Origin: Bacilli bacterium
GTDB taxonomy: Bacteria; Bacillota_I; Bacilli_A; RF39; UBA660
Reading direction: 5' to 3'
Length of the DNA stretch: 33,675 bases
Assembly (NCBI GenBank): GCA_900769695.1
Contig: CAAGHO010000002.1
Coordinates: 1 to 33,675, forward strand
Below, piece by piece: positions 10,001 to 14,470 of the stretch. Position numbers and translations under genes: made by a program. The notes below the pieces were generated by a model that was not told the DNA's origin, ran no database searches, and saw nothing but the letters and a program-made list of their open reading frames with translations. Each line of letters begins with the position of its first letter. Positions within the stretch are counted from its first letter, which is position 1.

Positions 10001-10120
10001 AAGGAATTTATAGGAAGTAGTAAATCTCTTCCGGATAATACATTGTTTATTGGAATTGATTACTCAAAATACTTATATGCAGGAGGTGGAATAAGAATAG
10101 GTTGGGAATTAGAAACATAA
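4007..10120 (+). CDS. RHS-repeat polymorphic toxin with DNRLRE and carbohydrate-binding-like domains
   Basis: This 2037-residue protein has no signal peptide. Visible parts in order: an N-terminal region; a DNRLRE-type domain (about 235-410, VADTYI ... RSLLKFDLP ... TATWNN); two jelly-roll carbohydrate-binding-like domains (about 755-910, NTSFES...YIDDIQLEEGE, and 911-1065); a ricin-type trefoil-like region (about 1158-1285); many YD repeats (YDDNGNV type, about 1080-1150 and 1300-1800); and the canonical RHS core end (RYRSYYYDDETELYYLNSRY ... YVANNPINYFDPNG, DPNG at 1861-1864). RHS repeats form a cocoon that encloses the C-terminal toxin. The last 171 residues are a Lys-rich amphipathic linker plus an unrecognised Gly-rich domain, presumably the toxin. 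It is coupled to the tail-tip gene by a TAGGAGG site and followed by a strong terminator. Release through the neighbouring holin/endolysin is inferred. Confidence 0.9.
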   Translation: MEEIELIEKRGFREKHFLQKDGSIIAKVYDTDVHFLKNGKYEEIDNTLVEDSNNNLVNIRNNYKIKFRKNCKKSLMKIERDNYYLDIKLKGSHSIDLNEPYQNSKIVSAVLYNNVLDDVSIEYKTLSDKIKETIILKNNRYNKFVFDIDTNLNLSIDNSKIVAKNENNEIIYVIEEPYMEDSDGVISHNVYYKLIELIDDYEIELVLDNDWLNDSNRKYPVYIDPTITNYQNTNSVADTYICNMDNSPKGSEPVLKAGVERINGIDRVNRSLLKFDLPKISTGSEIVNAEITLISTINTNDVSEDEPLVELHRITTDWDENTATWNNMNDKFDPRIEALYPYNRSMLSGNTIVASMVGFVITDLVKKWYRDLPNYGVMIKSVEEKYVGSDFPEFFSKNNQVNGNPKPILSITYLNQNGLENYLDYREQKFSIGSTYTNTFNGNMVGVFDVGKTIGGNHPINLSLIYNTNDVVLGKNVGFGNGFMLNLNQTISKVNIDNNEYLEYVDEDGTIHYFSKKAFIDDDNNKEEYYDEDGLGLTISLEENKYVMIDKNNNKMIFTNTNDLYYLAEECDNDNNKIFIEYNSDNKIKKVKNSDNSEIIIDYLDSKITISSPFENVELIFDDNKIQKIKKLVGDTDFAYNENNLIYSITDVTGIKINYDYYSEEPYRIKKVTQYGLNNTEGQYFSLVYGNKATTITDNKGNNTTLLFNDNGNLISMNSLGKDNNIKEAYSLTKSYGYGYDGLDQNKIIESSIPIKYIKNYLKNTSFESTTDYFKCDNDDTEMITESITSETAHTGNRSLKIVAQHPGQSVYQKINVPKGYNYTFSFYYKSTDPINVSLSYVDGNGKFICESEEISYSNEFTREDITIYYEQNATTDLKISIESVSACTIYIDDIQLEEGEVANAYNIIENSDFSDGYGDWNATVDSNDDTESNLNLSDFFSIVNVGNTDNTALKIAMNPLYTTTIKRTFPISGKKGDLYTLSFWYKNEGVAGTRPHAGNKVSLSFYPSEACMPEIELNLDSDKWQFFSYRGRALDDFDSILLSFFQYLNANDFYITNISFYRDVTSGDYSYDENGNLICLEDHLKNASNFKYDSSNNLTTALMSSGKKLKYEYVKNKNDKILGSTSNSGICNQLEYDDNGNVVKNKVSKKYNDVLDEEPVRLRNSGTYKYVKSRYRDIVVEEDPCSNTIWKLKKVNDYYKIVYNTLPNYTISHNEDNIRLSGLDENNLFRLSKNENGSYHIFVIDSEGNDTNKCLKVEDNKLIITTPKNDDTSFDIYIELVNDLFIENDVTYTTNGKFINKMIESDLSETKYDFDENNGLLNYQIDANGNKTEYSYNSKNQIESISVGDKKINYIYNDSNLLNKIDTGNCQYNILYDDFMNFKEIKIGNDILLMKKEYEKNNGNLIKNIYGNDDIIYFDYDNFDRISSIKKQDDYYYYYYDNNGNISKIKSNNSNEKLLYDKANRVYKHVYNDLITNYKYDDDNNLTDKIYKINNLEITMNNNYNKENNIISSIFGDNEISYTYDLLERKEKITINNKFNIKYNYINLGNRATFIVDSVDIGNDNYKFLYDNMKNITQVLLNNKIVKKYDYNIYNELISEYDYNNGVREEYNYDLFGNILSNKIEDLSTGEIKEINNYEYANSNWKDQVTKYNDLEITYDNMGNIVKLGNNVNLEWKNGSELFKYFDASSNVSMSYKYNSKGIRVYKKSNSVETYYYLEDDKIICEKRNNSYIYYLRNEMGLIGFIYNGKTYLYIKNSFNDIIGIMDTECNEIVKYSYDSWGKIININDLTDENIGKINPFRYRSYYYDDETELYYLNSRYYSPMLHRFISPDSCLGSTGDHNGYNLYAYVANNPINYFDPNGNSLKSIKKAIKKGLKKIVNSAKKIINSVKKIVKQITTGKANFVVEYQIGLGMETESHGMNVGFNKSFGHGYSSKRKEYDFTSNSIGVTAEKFGAEYGLSAELINYQSGVNPMIMPWEVWNDEETEKSIVLGSTRKEFIGSSKSLPDNTLFIGIDYSKYLYAGGGIRIGWELET

Positions 10121-10126
10121 TAAAGG

Positions 10127-10157
10127 ATTGTTACCATAACGGTAACAATTTTTATTT
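10127..10157 (+). terminator. Terminator after the RHS gene
   Basis: A perfect 9-bp stem, ATTGTTACC (10127-10135) with GGTAACAAT (10141-10149), a 5-base loop ATAAC, and a T-rich tail. It starts seven bases after the RHS stop and separates it from the candidate immunity gene. Confidence 0.9.
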
Positions 10158-10258
10158 CATAATAGTTTATTATAAATAAGTTACTACAACAGAACTGCAA
10201 AACAGTAAATTTTTACAATCATTATTAATATTTACAGTGGTTTATATAGGTCTAAAAG

Positions 10259-10287
10259 TTGAATTGATTTTTTTAGTATGATATACT
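10259..10287 (+). promoter_or_regulatory. Promoter of the candidate immunity gene
   Basis: TTGAAT (10259-10264), a 17-bp spacer and TATACT (10282-10287) with an extended TG element. It gives the gene expression independent of the RHS operon, as expected if immunity must be constitutive. Confidence 0.65.
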
Positions 10288-10320
10288 TACAGTGTAGTAA
10301 ATCTAGAAGAAAGGAGTAAA

Positions 10321-10338
10321 ATGTTTCATTTATTATGA
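10321..10338 (+). CDS. Five-codon leader ORF overlapping the next start
   Basis: ATG at 10321 follows AAGGAG (10311-10316) and encodes five residues (MFHLL). Its TGA (10336-10338) overlaps the ATG at 10335 as ATGA. The larger gene has no ribosome site of its own at a usable distance, so it is probably translated by re-initiation after this leader. Confidence 0.5.
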   Translation: MFHLL

Positions 10339-10934
10339 AAAAACAATCAAAAAAAGTAGTAATAATGTCCATTATAACGGTAATATCGCTTGTTTTAATA
10401 TTCATAATTGGTTTAATACTGTTTATTAATCCAAAAAGTATTAAAAACCCATCGTATGAAGAATTATCTACAATAGTCAGTAATAATAGTTGCAAGATGA
10501 ATAAATATACAGATGAGACTACTAATAAATATACAAAATGGTTTTTTATATCAGACAAAAATGATTGTCCATATTTAATAAGTTATATTAAATTTAAGAA
10601 TAGTAAATTTGGAAATGATTATTATAATGAATTAGAAAGTGATGTTTTTAATAACAACAATATAAATGGAAAAACTACTATTAGTCTTGGAAATTATAAA
10701 CAAGTGTCTACTAGTGGTGACTATTATAAATTTGCAGTATTAAATAATGATACAATATTATATATTAGTGCCGATAATACTTATAGGGAATCTATTGTAA
10801 AATTAGTAGAGAAGCTAGGATATAATTATGAACCAAATTGGAATATTTTGGGTATTATGTTTCTTTTATATTTAATTATAATTCCACTATCTATAATAAT
10901 TATTATAAAGGAATATAAAAAAATAAATAAATAA
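10335..10934 (+). CDS. Two-TM membrane protein, candidate RHS immunity protein
   Basis: This 199-residue protein has a basic N-terminus, a membrane helix (about residues 9-31), a soluble middle region (about 32-165) likely outside the membrane, a second membrane helix (about 166-188) and a Lys-rich end. Two cysteines (NNSCKMNK and KNDCPYL) in the middle region could form a disulfide. No family is recognised. Position is the main clue: the gene directly downstream of an RHS toxin tip is usually its immunity gene. A membrane-bound protein with an external domain would fit a toxin acting at the envelope from outside. It has its own promoter and a five-codon leader ORF and is followed by a noncoding stretch with a terminator. 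The immunity role is inferred; it could instead be an unrelated lipid- or wall-associated protein. Confidence 0.6.
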   Translation: MKKQSKKVVIMSIITVISLVLIFIIGLILFINPKSIKNPSYEELSTIVSNNSCKMNKYTDETTNKYTKWFFISDKNDCPYLISYIKFKNSKFGNDYYNELESDVFNNNNINGKTTISLGNYKQVSTSGDYYKFAVLNNDTILYISADNTYRESIVKLVEKLGYNYEPNWNILGIMFLLYLIIIPLSIIIIIKEYKKINK

Positions 10935-11179
10935 ATAATACTAGTATCCTAAAATTAATTGTAACCAAAATAAAAAATTAGAATGGAAAAAATAAATCTG
11001 CACATGGTTTAAAATATTAGTTGTGTTACAATAAAGAAAGCAAAAAGGTTTTTATGAATTTCTAATTTTTATTTGAGTTACGGAAAGATAACATATAGTT
11101 ATAAAATTAAGTTTGATAGTTAATATCAAACTTTTTTACTATCTTTATTTCGATTTAATCGATTACTAATTATATTTTA
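10935..11179. other. Noncoding stretch after the candidate immunity gene
   Basis: No convincing ORF or RNA gene is seen in this AT-rich stretch. Its only clear element is the terminator at 11109-11137. Together with the RNA unit that follows, it forms a 568-bp gap without a protein gene. Confidence 0.6.
11109..11137 (+). terminator. Strong terminator downstream of the candidate immunity gene
   Basis: A perfect 10-bp stem, AAGTTTGATA (11109-11118) with TATCAAACTT (11124-11133), a 5-base loop and a T run to 11137. It isolates the toxin/immunity region from the regulatory region. Confidence 0.9.
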
Positions 11180-11208
11180 TTGGAAATAAATGGAAAATAT
11201 GATATAAT
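11180..11208 (+). promoter_or_regulatory. Near-consensus promoter of the RNA leader
   Basis: TTGGAA (11180-11185), a 17-bp spacer and TATAAT (11203-11208) with an extended TG. It is among the best promoters in the window; a start near 11215 is expected. No gene follows until 11503. Confidence 0.8.
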
Positions 11209-11214
11209 ACGCGC

Positions 11215-11432
11215 CAATAAAACAATGCTTTTTTGAGGGGTTAAGTAAATGTTTTATTATAAGATTATACCCCAATCGATATAGTTAGATATTATGCAGT
11301 ACCATTCTAACAATAAGCATTGTGTAGAGTGGTGCGGTTAATGGGGTTATTTTATTATTTTTATTATATATATTTAGTTGATTATATTGGAGGCAAGTAT
11401 GCTCATTTTTTGAGTTTACTTGCCTCTTTTTT
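11215..11432 (+). ncRNA. Candidate structured RNA or leader upstream of the sigma-like gene
   Basis: About 218 bases run from a strong promoter to a strong terminator without a credible ORF. Helices seen: ACAATGCTT (11222-11230) with AAGCATTGT (11315-11323), enclosing GGGGT (11237-11241) with ACCCC (11269-11273) and GTTAG (11284-11288) with CTAAC (11307-11311). A competing set pairs ACCCCA (11269-11274) with TGGGGT (11342-11347), enclosing ACCATTCT (11301-11308) with AGAGTGGT (11326-11333). The two sets are mutually exclusive or pseudoknotted. It may be an independent small RNA or an attenuating leader of the next gene. No known RNA family is recognised. Confidence 0.55.
11390..11432 (+). terminator. 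Strong terminator ending the RNA leader
   Basis: GAGGCAAGTA (11390-11399) pairs perfectly with TACTTGCCTC (11417-11426), with an inner CTCA/TGAG stem, followed by six T residues. It stops or attenuates transcription about 70 bases before the sigma-like gene. Confidence 0.9.
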
Positions 11433-11469
11433 GTTTGATAATAAAATTTTTAGGTGTAGATCACCGCCA

Positions 11470-11500
11470 ACTTCAATCTTAAAAACGAAAGATTGGAGGT
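11470..11500 (+). promoter_or_regulatory. Hairpin covering the ribosome site of the sigma-like gene
   Basis: ACTTCAATCTT (11470-11480) pairs with AAGATTGGAGGT (11489-11500) with one bulged base, and the 3' arm contains the GGAGG ribosome site. The ribosome site would be hidden when the stem forms, which suggests translational control. Confidence 0.55.
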
Positions 11501-11502
11501 AA

Positions 11503-11988
11503 ATGGTGAATAAACCAAAAAGAAGGAGAAAAAGAGATAACCCATATAATTTGATCTACACAATTAATAAAAAATATATTGTTTCATTTATTGATTCTAA
11601 GGGGTTATTACGTGAAGTAGAAATAAATGAAGAACTATATAACTTGTTTGATGAATTTGAATTAAGAGATTTATCTGAATTAAATGAATATGACAACCAT
11701 ATTGAACATTCTGATATTATTTGTGAAGAAACATTGTATAAGAGAGCAAACTATAAAAACGAAAGCCTAGAAGATTATATAATGAAAAAATTTACTTGTG
11801 AAGAACTTATGAAAGCAATAAAGACATTGCCTGAGGTCCAACAGAGACGAATAAAAAAGTATTATTTTGAAGAAAAAAATGAATATCAAATTGCGTTAGA
11901 AGAAAATGCCAGTCATCAAGCAATACATAAGTCGTTAGTATCAGCAAAGATCAAATTGAAAAATATATTAGAAAAATTTTATGAATAG
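11503..11988 (+). CDS. Sigma-70 region 4-like regulator of the mobile element
   Basis: This 161-residue protein has a basic start (NKPKRRRKRDNPYN), a middle part that resembles a family common beside serine recombinases in gut Firmicutes (SFIDSKGLLREVEINEELYNLFDEFELRDLSELNEYDNHIEHS, in short pieces), and a C-terminal region 4-like helix-turn-helix (about residues 105-155: LMKAIKTLPEVQQRRIKKYY, then YQIALEENASHQAIHKSL). Such proteins act as alternative sigma-like or DNA-binding activators of element genes. The GTG at 11506 is an alternative start with better spacing (six bases) from GGAGG than the ATG at 11503 (three bases). The ribosome site lies in a hairpin. It could recognise the 60-bp modules upstream of the lysis and RHS blocks, but this is speculation. 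Confidence 0.75.
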   Translation: MVNKPKRRRKRDNPYNLIYTINKKYIVSFIDSKGLLREVEINEELYNLFDEFELRDLSELNEYDNHIEHSDIICEETLYKRANYKNESLEDYIMKKFTCEELMKAIKTLPEVQQRRIKKYYFEEKNEYQIALEENASHQAIHKSLVSAKIKLKNILEKFYE

Positions 11989-12013
11989 GGTTGCTATTTT
12001 GTAATTAACTTAG

Positions 12014-12062
12014 GAAACAAGTGAAGGGAGTATTATTTCCTTCAATACTTGTTTCTTTTTTT
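12014..12062 (+). terminator. Strong terminator after the sigma-like gene
   Basis: GAAACAAGT plus GAAGG (12014-12027) pair with CCTTC and ACTTGTTTC (12039-12055), with a three-base bulge, followed by a run of T. The stem has 14 pairs. Confidence 0.9.
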
Positions 12063-12071
12063 GAAACAATT

Positions 12072-12084
12072 TGTTCTTTGAAAA
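12072..12084 (+). promoter_or_regulatory. boxA-like antitermination motif
   Basis: TGTTCTTTGAAAA matches the boxA element found in rRNA leaders and the 16S-23S spacer of Firmicutes, where NusB/NusE bind to prevent early termination. It lies just after a strong terminator and before a structured noncoding region. Function here is inferred from the match alone. Confidence 0.45.
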
Positions 12085-12092
12085 TCACATAT

Positions 12093-12318
12093 ATCTTTAT
12101 CAAATACATTCTTACTACTATGAGCACGTTAGTAGATACGCATGCGGTTAATGTCTGACTATATATGTTGAATTGCTTTCAACATTGCAATGATTAGTAG
12201 TGAAGATAATGATACTTCTGTTCAGCCACAGTCTCAAGCAATGGGAACAGTTTTGTGAGAACCACAAGAAGGTGAAAGTCCTATGGAGTTAATTAGCTAT
12301 TAACCGTTTGATAAAGAT
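12093..12318 (+). ncRNA. Candidate structured noncoding RNA closed by a 12-bp stem
   Basis: ATCTTTATCAAA (12093-12104) is the exact reverse complement of TTTGATAAAGAT (12307-12318). Directly next to its 3' arm, ATTAACCG (12299-12306) pairs with CGGTTAAT (12145-12152). Local hairpins include CTACTA/TAGTAG (12115-12120 with 12130-12135), GTTGAA/TTCAAC near 12167-12183, and TTTTGTG/CACAAGA (12251-12257 with 12263-12269). The pattern is a multi-helix junction. The only ORF inside is 22 codons (12190-12258). The motif GGTGAAAGTCC (12271-12281) recalls pieces of group II introns, but no intron can be delimited. Confidence 0.5.
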
Positions 12319-12352
12319 TTAAAAATTATTTATGAAGAACGTGGAGGAAGAA

Positions 12353-12553
12353 ATGAAAAAATATATGGTTACTATAACAAGAAATCAAGTTACCAGCATG
12401 ATGGTAAATGGAAATAGTAGAGATGAGGTTAAAACAAAGATTGCTGATTTGATGAAAAGTTGTGAGAAAAGTGATATTGCTTTAAGAAAGATTTTTGATA
12501 AGCCTGCAGACTTTAAATATAAAGTGAAATATATTGAGGATAAAACGAATTAG
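12353..12553 (+). CDS. Small conserved-looking hypothetical protein of the element
   Basis: The start at ATG 12353 is chosen because GGAGG (12343-12347) sits five bases upstream; a longer in-frame start at 12332 lacks a ribosome site. The 66-residue product (MKKYMVTITRNQVTSMMVNG...) begins with a beta-strand-like segment followed by a helix with RDEVKTKIADLM and a closing strand YKVKYIED. This beta-alpha-beta layout occurs in small hypothetical proteins of Firmicutes integrative elements. No function can be assigned. It follows the structured RNA region, so both may share one transcript. Confidence 0.6.
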   Translation: MKKYMVTITRNQVTSMMVNGNSRDEVKTKIADLMKSCEKSDIALRKIFDKPADFKYKVKYIEDKTN

Positions 12554-12696
12554 TCAAGTCTATAAATTAAAAATTTACAGAATCGTAAAAATGTAAGGAT
12601 TTATATATTATGAAATTGTTATATATCCAATTTAATTTTATGGTTTTGTAATTTTAATTGTATAAATTTAATAAAATTAAATAGGAGGGTATAACA

Positions 12697-12795
12697 ATGA
12701 AAGATAAAGGTAGTATTGTTCTTTCAAAAGAAATTCAAAAAAAAATTATAGAATTTTTTTGGAGAACATCAATACCTAGAATGTTAAACAAGTAA
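12697..12795 (+). CDS. 32-residue protein immediately upstream of the recombinase
   Basis: ATG at 12697 has a strong ribosome site (AGGAGGG, 12683-12689). The product is basic and mostly helical (KEIQKKIIEFFWRTSIPRML). Its stop lies 12 bases before the recombinase start, and the recombinase ribosome site (TGGAG) directly follows the stop, so the two are probably coupled. It is a candidate accessory peptide, such as a recombination directionality factor or regulator, but very short for one; no family is recognised. Confidence 0.55.
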   Translation: MKDKGSIVLSKEIQKKIIEFFWRTSIPRMLNK

Positions 12796-12807
12796 TGGAG
12801 TGATATA

Positions 12808-14382
12808 ATGCAAAATATAAAAGTTTTAAATTCAGCAATATATGTTCGTGTCTCTACGGAAAGACAAGTATTACAGGGATATTCTTTAGAGGCACAAAAA
12901 GAAAATTTAACTAATTTTGCTTTATCACAGGGATGGAGTATATTTGACTGTTATGCTGACGAGGGTATAAGTGGTAAAAATGTTGTAGATAGACCTGAAG
13001 TAAAACGTTTAATTGAAGATATAAGATTAAAAAGAGTTGATGTTGTAGTTTTATATAAATTTGATAGATTAACCAGAGATTCTAGGGATACGGAAGATTT
13101 TATTGAATTAATCCAAAAATATGGCATTCTTGTTTATACATTATCTGGTGGTATGGTTGACGTATCTACTCCATCTGGTAGATTTAATACAAGAATTTTA
13201 GGTGCAGCAGCTCAATTTGAGAGAGAAACAACTATTGATAGAGTGGTTGATGGATTTATAAAAAAAGTGAAAAATGGTTATTCTTTGTGCTCTGCTACCC
13301 CTTCTTATGGATATGATAGACCTAAACATCAAGAAATTCAAACTATAAATGAATCTGAAGCTGCTGTTGTTAGGAGAATCTTTTCATTATATATTCACGG
13401 AAAAACATTTACTGAAATTTGTGATATATTAAATTCAGAGAATATTCCAACGAAAAATAATGGTAGGACTTTGAAAAAAAGAGGTACTAATGAATATTAT
13501 AAAGTTAATAGCGTTTGGATGCCAAAAACTATTAGGCTTATTTTATCTAATGAAAATTATATAGGTAATGTTAGATATGGAGTAAATAGAGAAAAGGTAA
13601 CATTAGAAGAAGCTGCAGATTATAAAAATAGAAGAAAGGGATTTGTAGCTAGGGGATTACATGAAGCTATAATAGATAAGAAGACTTGGGATGAGGCTCA
13701 AACCAAACTCAAAAAAATAAAAAGAGTGTATAGAACAAATTTACCAAAAGAAGATGTATATTATTGTGGAAAGTTAATTTGTGGTTTATGCGGACATCCG
13801 TTAACAACGAATAGAACTAATAAAAGACGAAAAGATGGTAGTACGATAGTACATAATGGTTATAGATGTGTAAATAGAGAGAAAAATTTATGTTCTGCTT
13901 TAGGTATGAGTCATAAAAAAGTAGAAAAAGCTTTCTTACAGTATATAGAAAAGATACCTGATCTTGAAGATATTGAGGAAATGAAACCTAATAATGACTC
14001 TGATGATAATATCATAGAATTAGCAAGTTTAAAGAAAAGAGTGGCTCAAAAAAATAATAAGATGAAAGAAATTATGAAGCTGTTTATAGACGATAGATTA
14101 GAATACAATGAGTATTATACGATGAAAACAAGTATAGAAAAGGAATATGCTGGAATCGAAAATGAAATAAAAAGAATCGAATCATTATCTGTTCCCAAAA
14201 AAAATGTGAGAACAACAAAAACAATTGCAAAAAGCATAAAAGAACATTGGTTATATTTAACCAATCAGGAAAAATTTGAATTTTTAACTCAATTTGTTGA
14301 AAAAATAGTGGTAGTGAATAAAAATAAAGATAAAAAAAATGGAGTACCGGAAATAATAGATATTAAGTTTTATGAAGACTAG
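12808..14382 (+). CDS. Large serine recombinase (integrase/excisionase)
   Basis: This 524-residue site-specific recombinase has the resolvase/invertase catalytic domain at the N-terminus: nucleophile Ser16 in YVRVSTERQ, DEGISGKNVVDRP, the Arg pair in KFDRLTRDSRD, and ARGAAAQFERE-like LGAAAQFERETTIDRV. A recombinase domain follows (PSYGYDRPKH ... AAVVRRIFSLY, NYIGNVRYG), then a zinc ribbon (CGKLICGLCGHP ... YRCVNREKNLC, about residues 319-369) and a C-terminal coiled-coil region. Such enzymes cut attP and attB at a central dinucleotide and need no host cofactor. The gene runs toward the junction with the ABC-transporter operon, and its last 20 bases overlap the tail of the truncated ATPase on the other strand, as expected at an element end. 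Confidence 0.95.
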   Translation: MQNIKVLNSAIYVRVSTERQVLQGYSLEAQKENLTNFALSQGWSIFDCYADEGISGKNVVDRPEVKRLIEDIRLKRVDVVVLYKFDRLTRDSRDTEDFIELIQKYGILVYTLSGGMVDVSTPSGRFNTRILGAAAQFERETTIDRVVDGFIKKVKNGYSLCSATPSYGYDRPKHQEIQTINESEAAVVRRIFSLYIHGKTFTEICDILNSENIPTKNNGRTLKKRGTNEYYKVNSVWMPKTIRLILSNENYIGNVRYGVNREKVTLEEAADYKNRRKGFVARGLHEAIIDKKTWDEAQTKLKKIKRVYRTNLPKEDVYYCGKLICGLCGHPLTTNRTNKRRKDGSTIVHNGYRCVNREKNLCSALGMSHKKVEKAFLQYIEKIPDLEDIEEMKPNNDSDDNIIELASLKKRVAQKNNKMKEIMKLFIDDRLEYNEYYTMKTSIEKEYAGIENEIKRIESLSVPKKNVRTTKTIAKSIKEHWLYLTNQEKFEFLTQFVEKIVVVNKNKDKKNGVPEIIDIKFYED

Positions 14383-14404
14383 AAAGGTAAAAACTTTCTT
14401 TTTT
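14381..14404 (+). terminator. Terminator of the recombinase gene
   Basis: AGAAAG (14381-14386) pairs with CTTTCT (14394-14399), loop of seven bases, then a T run. The stem overlaps the recombinase stop codon. The antisense strand is translated as part of the new ATPase tail. Confidence 0.75.
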
Positions 14405-14470
14405 ATTGCTTAAATTCCTTATTACATAAGGGTATAAATAGGGTGTCATGTTAATTGAACTGATAGGTTC
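14405..14470. other. Right attachment-site junction of the element (approximate)
   Basis: Recognisable ATPase coding sequence stops just after the H-loop codons (VTHDIAEPIS, His codon at 14480-14482), while the recombinase ends at 14382. The crossover should lie between, probably near 14455-14470. Direct AGGGTAT/AGGGTGT repeats (about 14429-14447) may be part of the element-side half site. The partner junction is outside the window, so the core bases cannot be set. Confidence 0.6.

Noticed and set aside
3374..10120. A diversity-generating retroelement acting on the tail-tip or RHS gene
   Set aside because: No reverse transcriptase and no template/variable repeat pair is visible in the window.
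11320..11502. A 60-codon ORF across the RNA leader
   Set aside because: It runs straight through a strong terminator, has no ribosome site, and its composition looks random.
12190..12258. A 22-codon ORF inside the structured noncoding region
   Set aside because: No ribosome site, and the bases take part in predicted helices; kept as noncoding.
12093..12318. A group II intron, suggested by GGTGAAAGTCC
   Set aside because: No intron 5' end motif, domain V hairpin or reverse-transcriptase ORF can be found.
2265..14435. A 14-base match (ACATAAGGGTATAA) between the endolysin gene and the element's right end, considered as an attachment-site pair
   Set aside because: The first copy encodes the catalytic His region of the endolysin and the neighbouring bases do not match; likely chance in AT-rich DNA.
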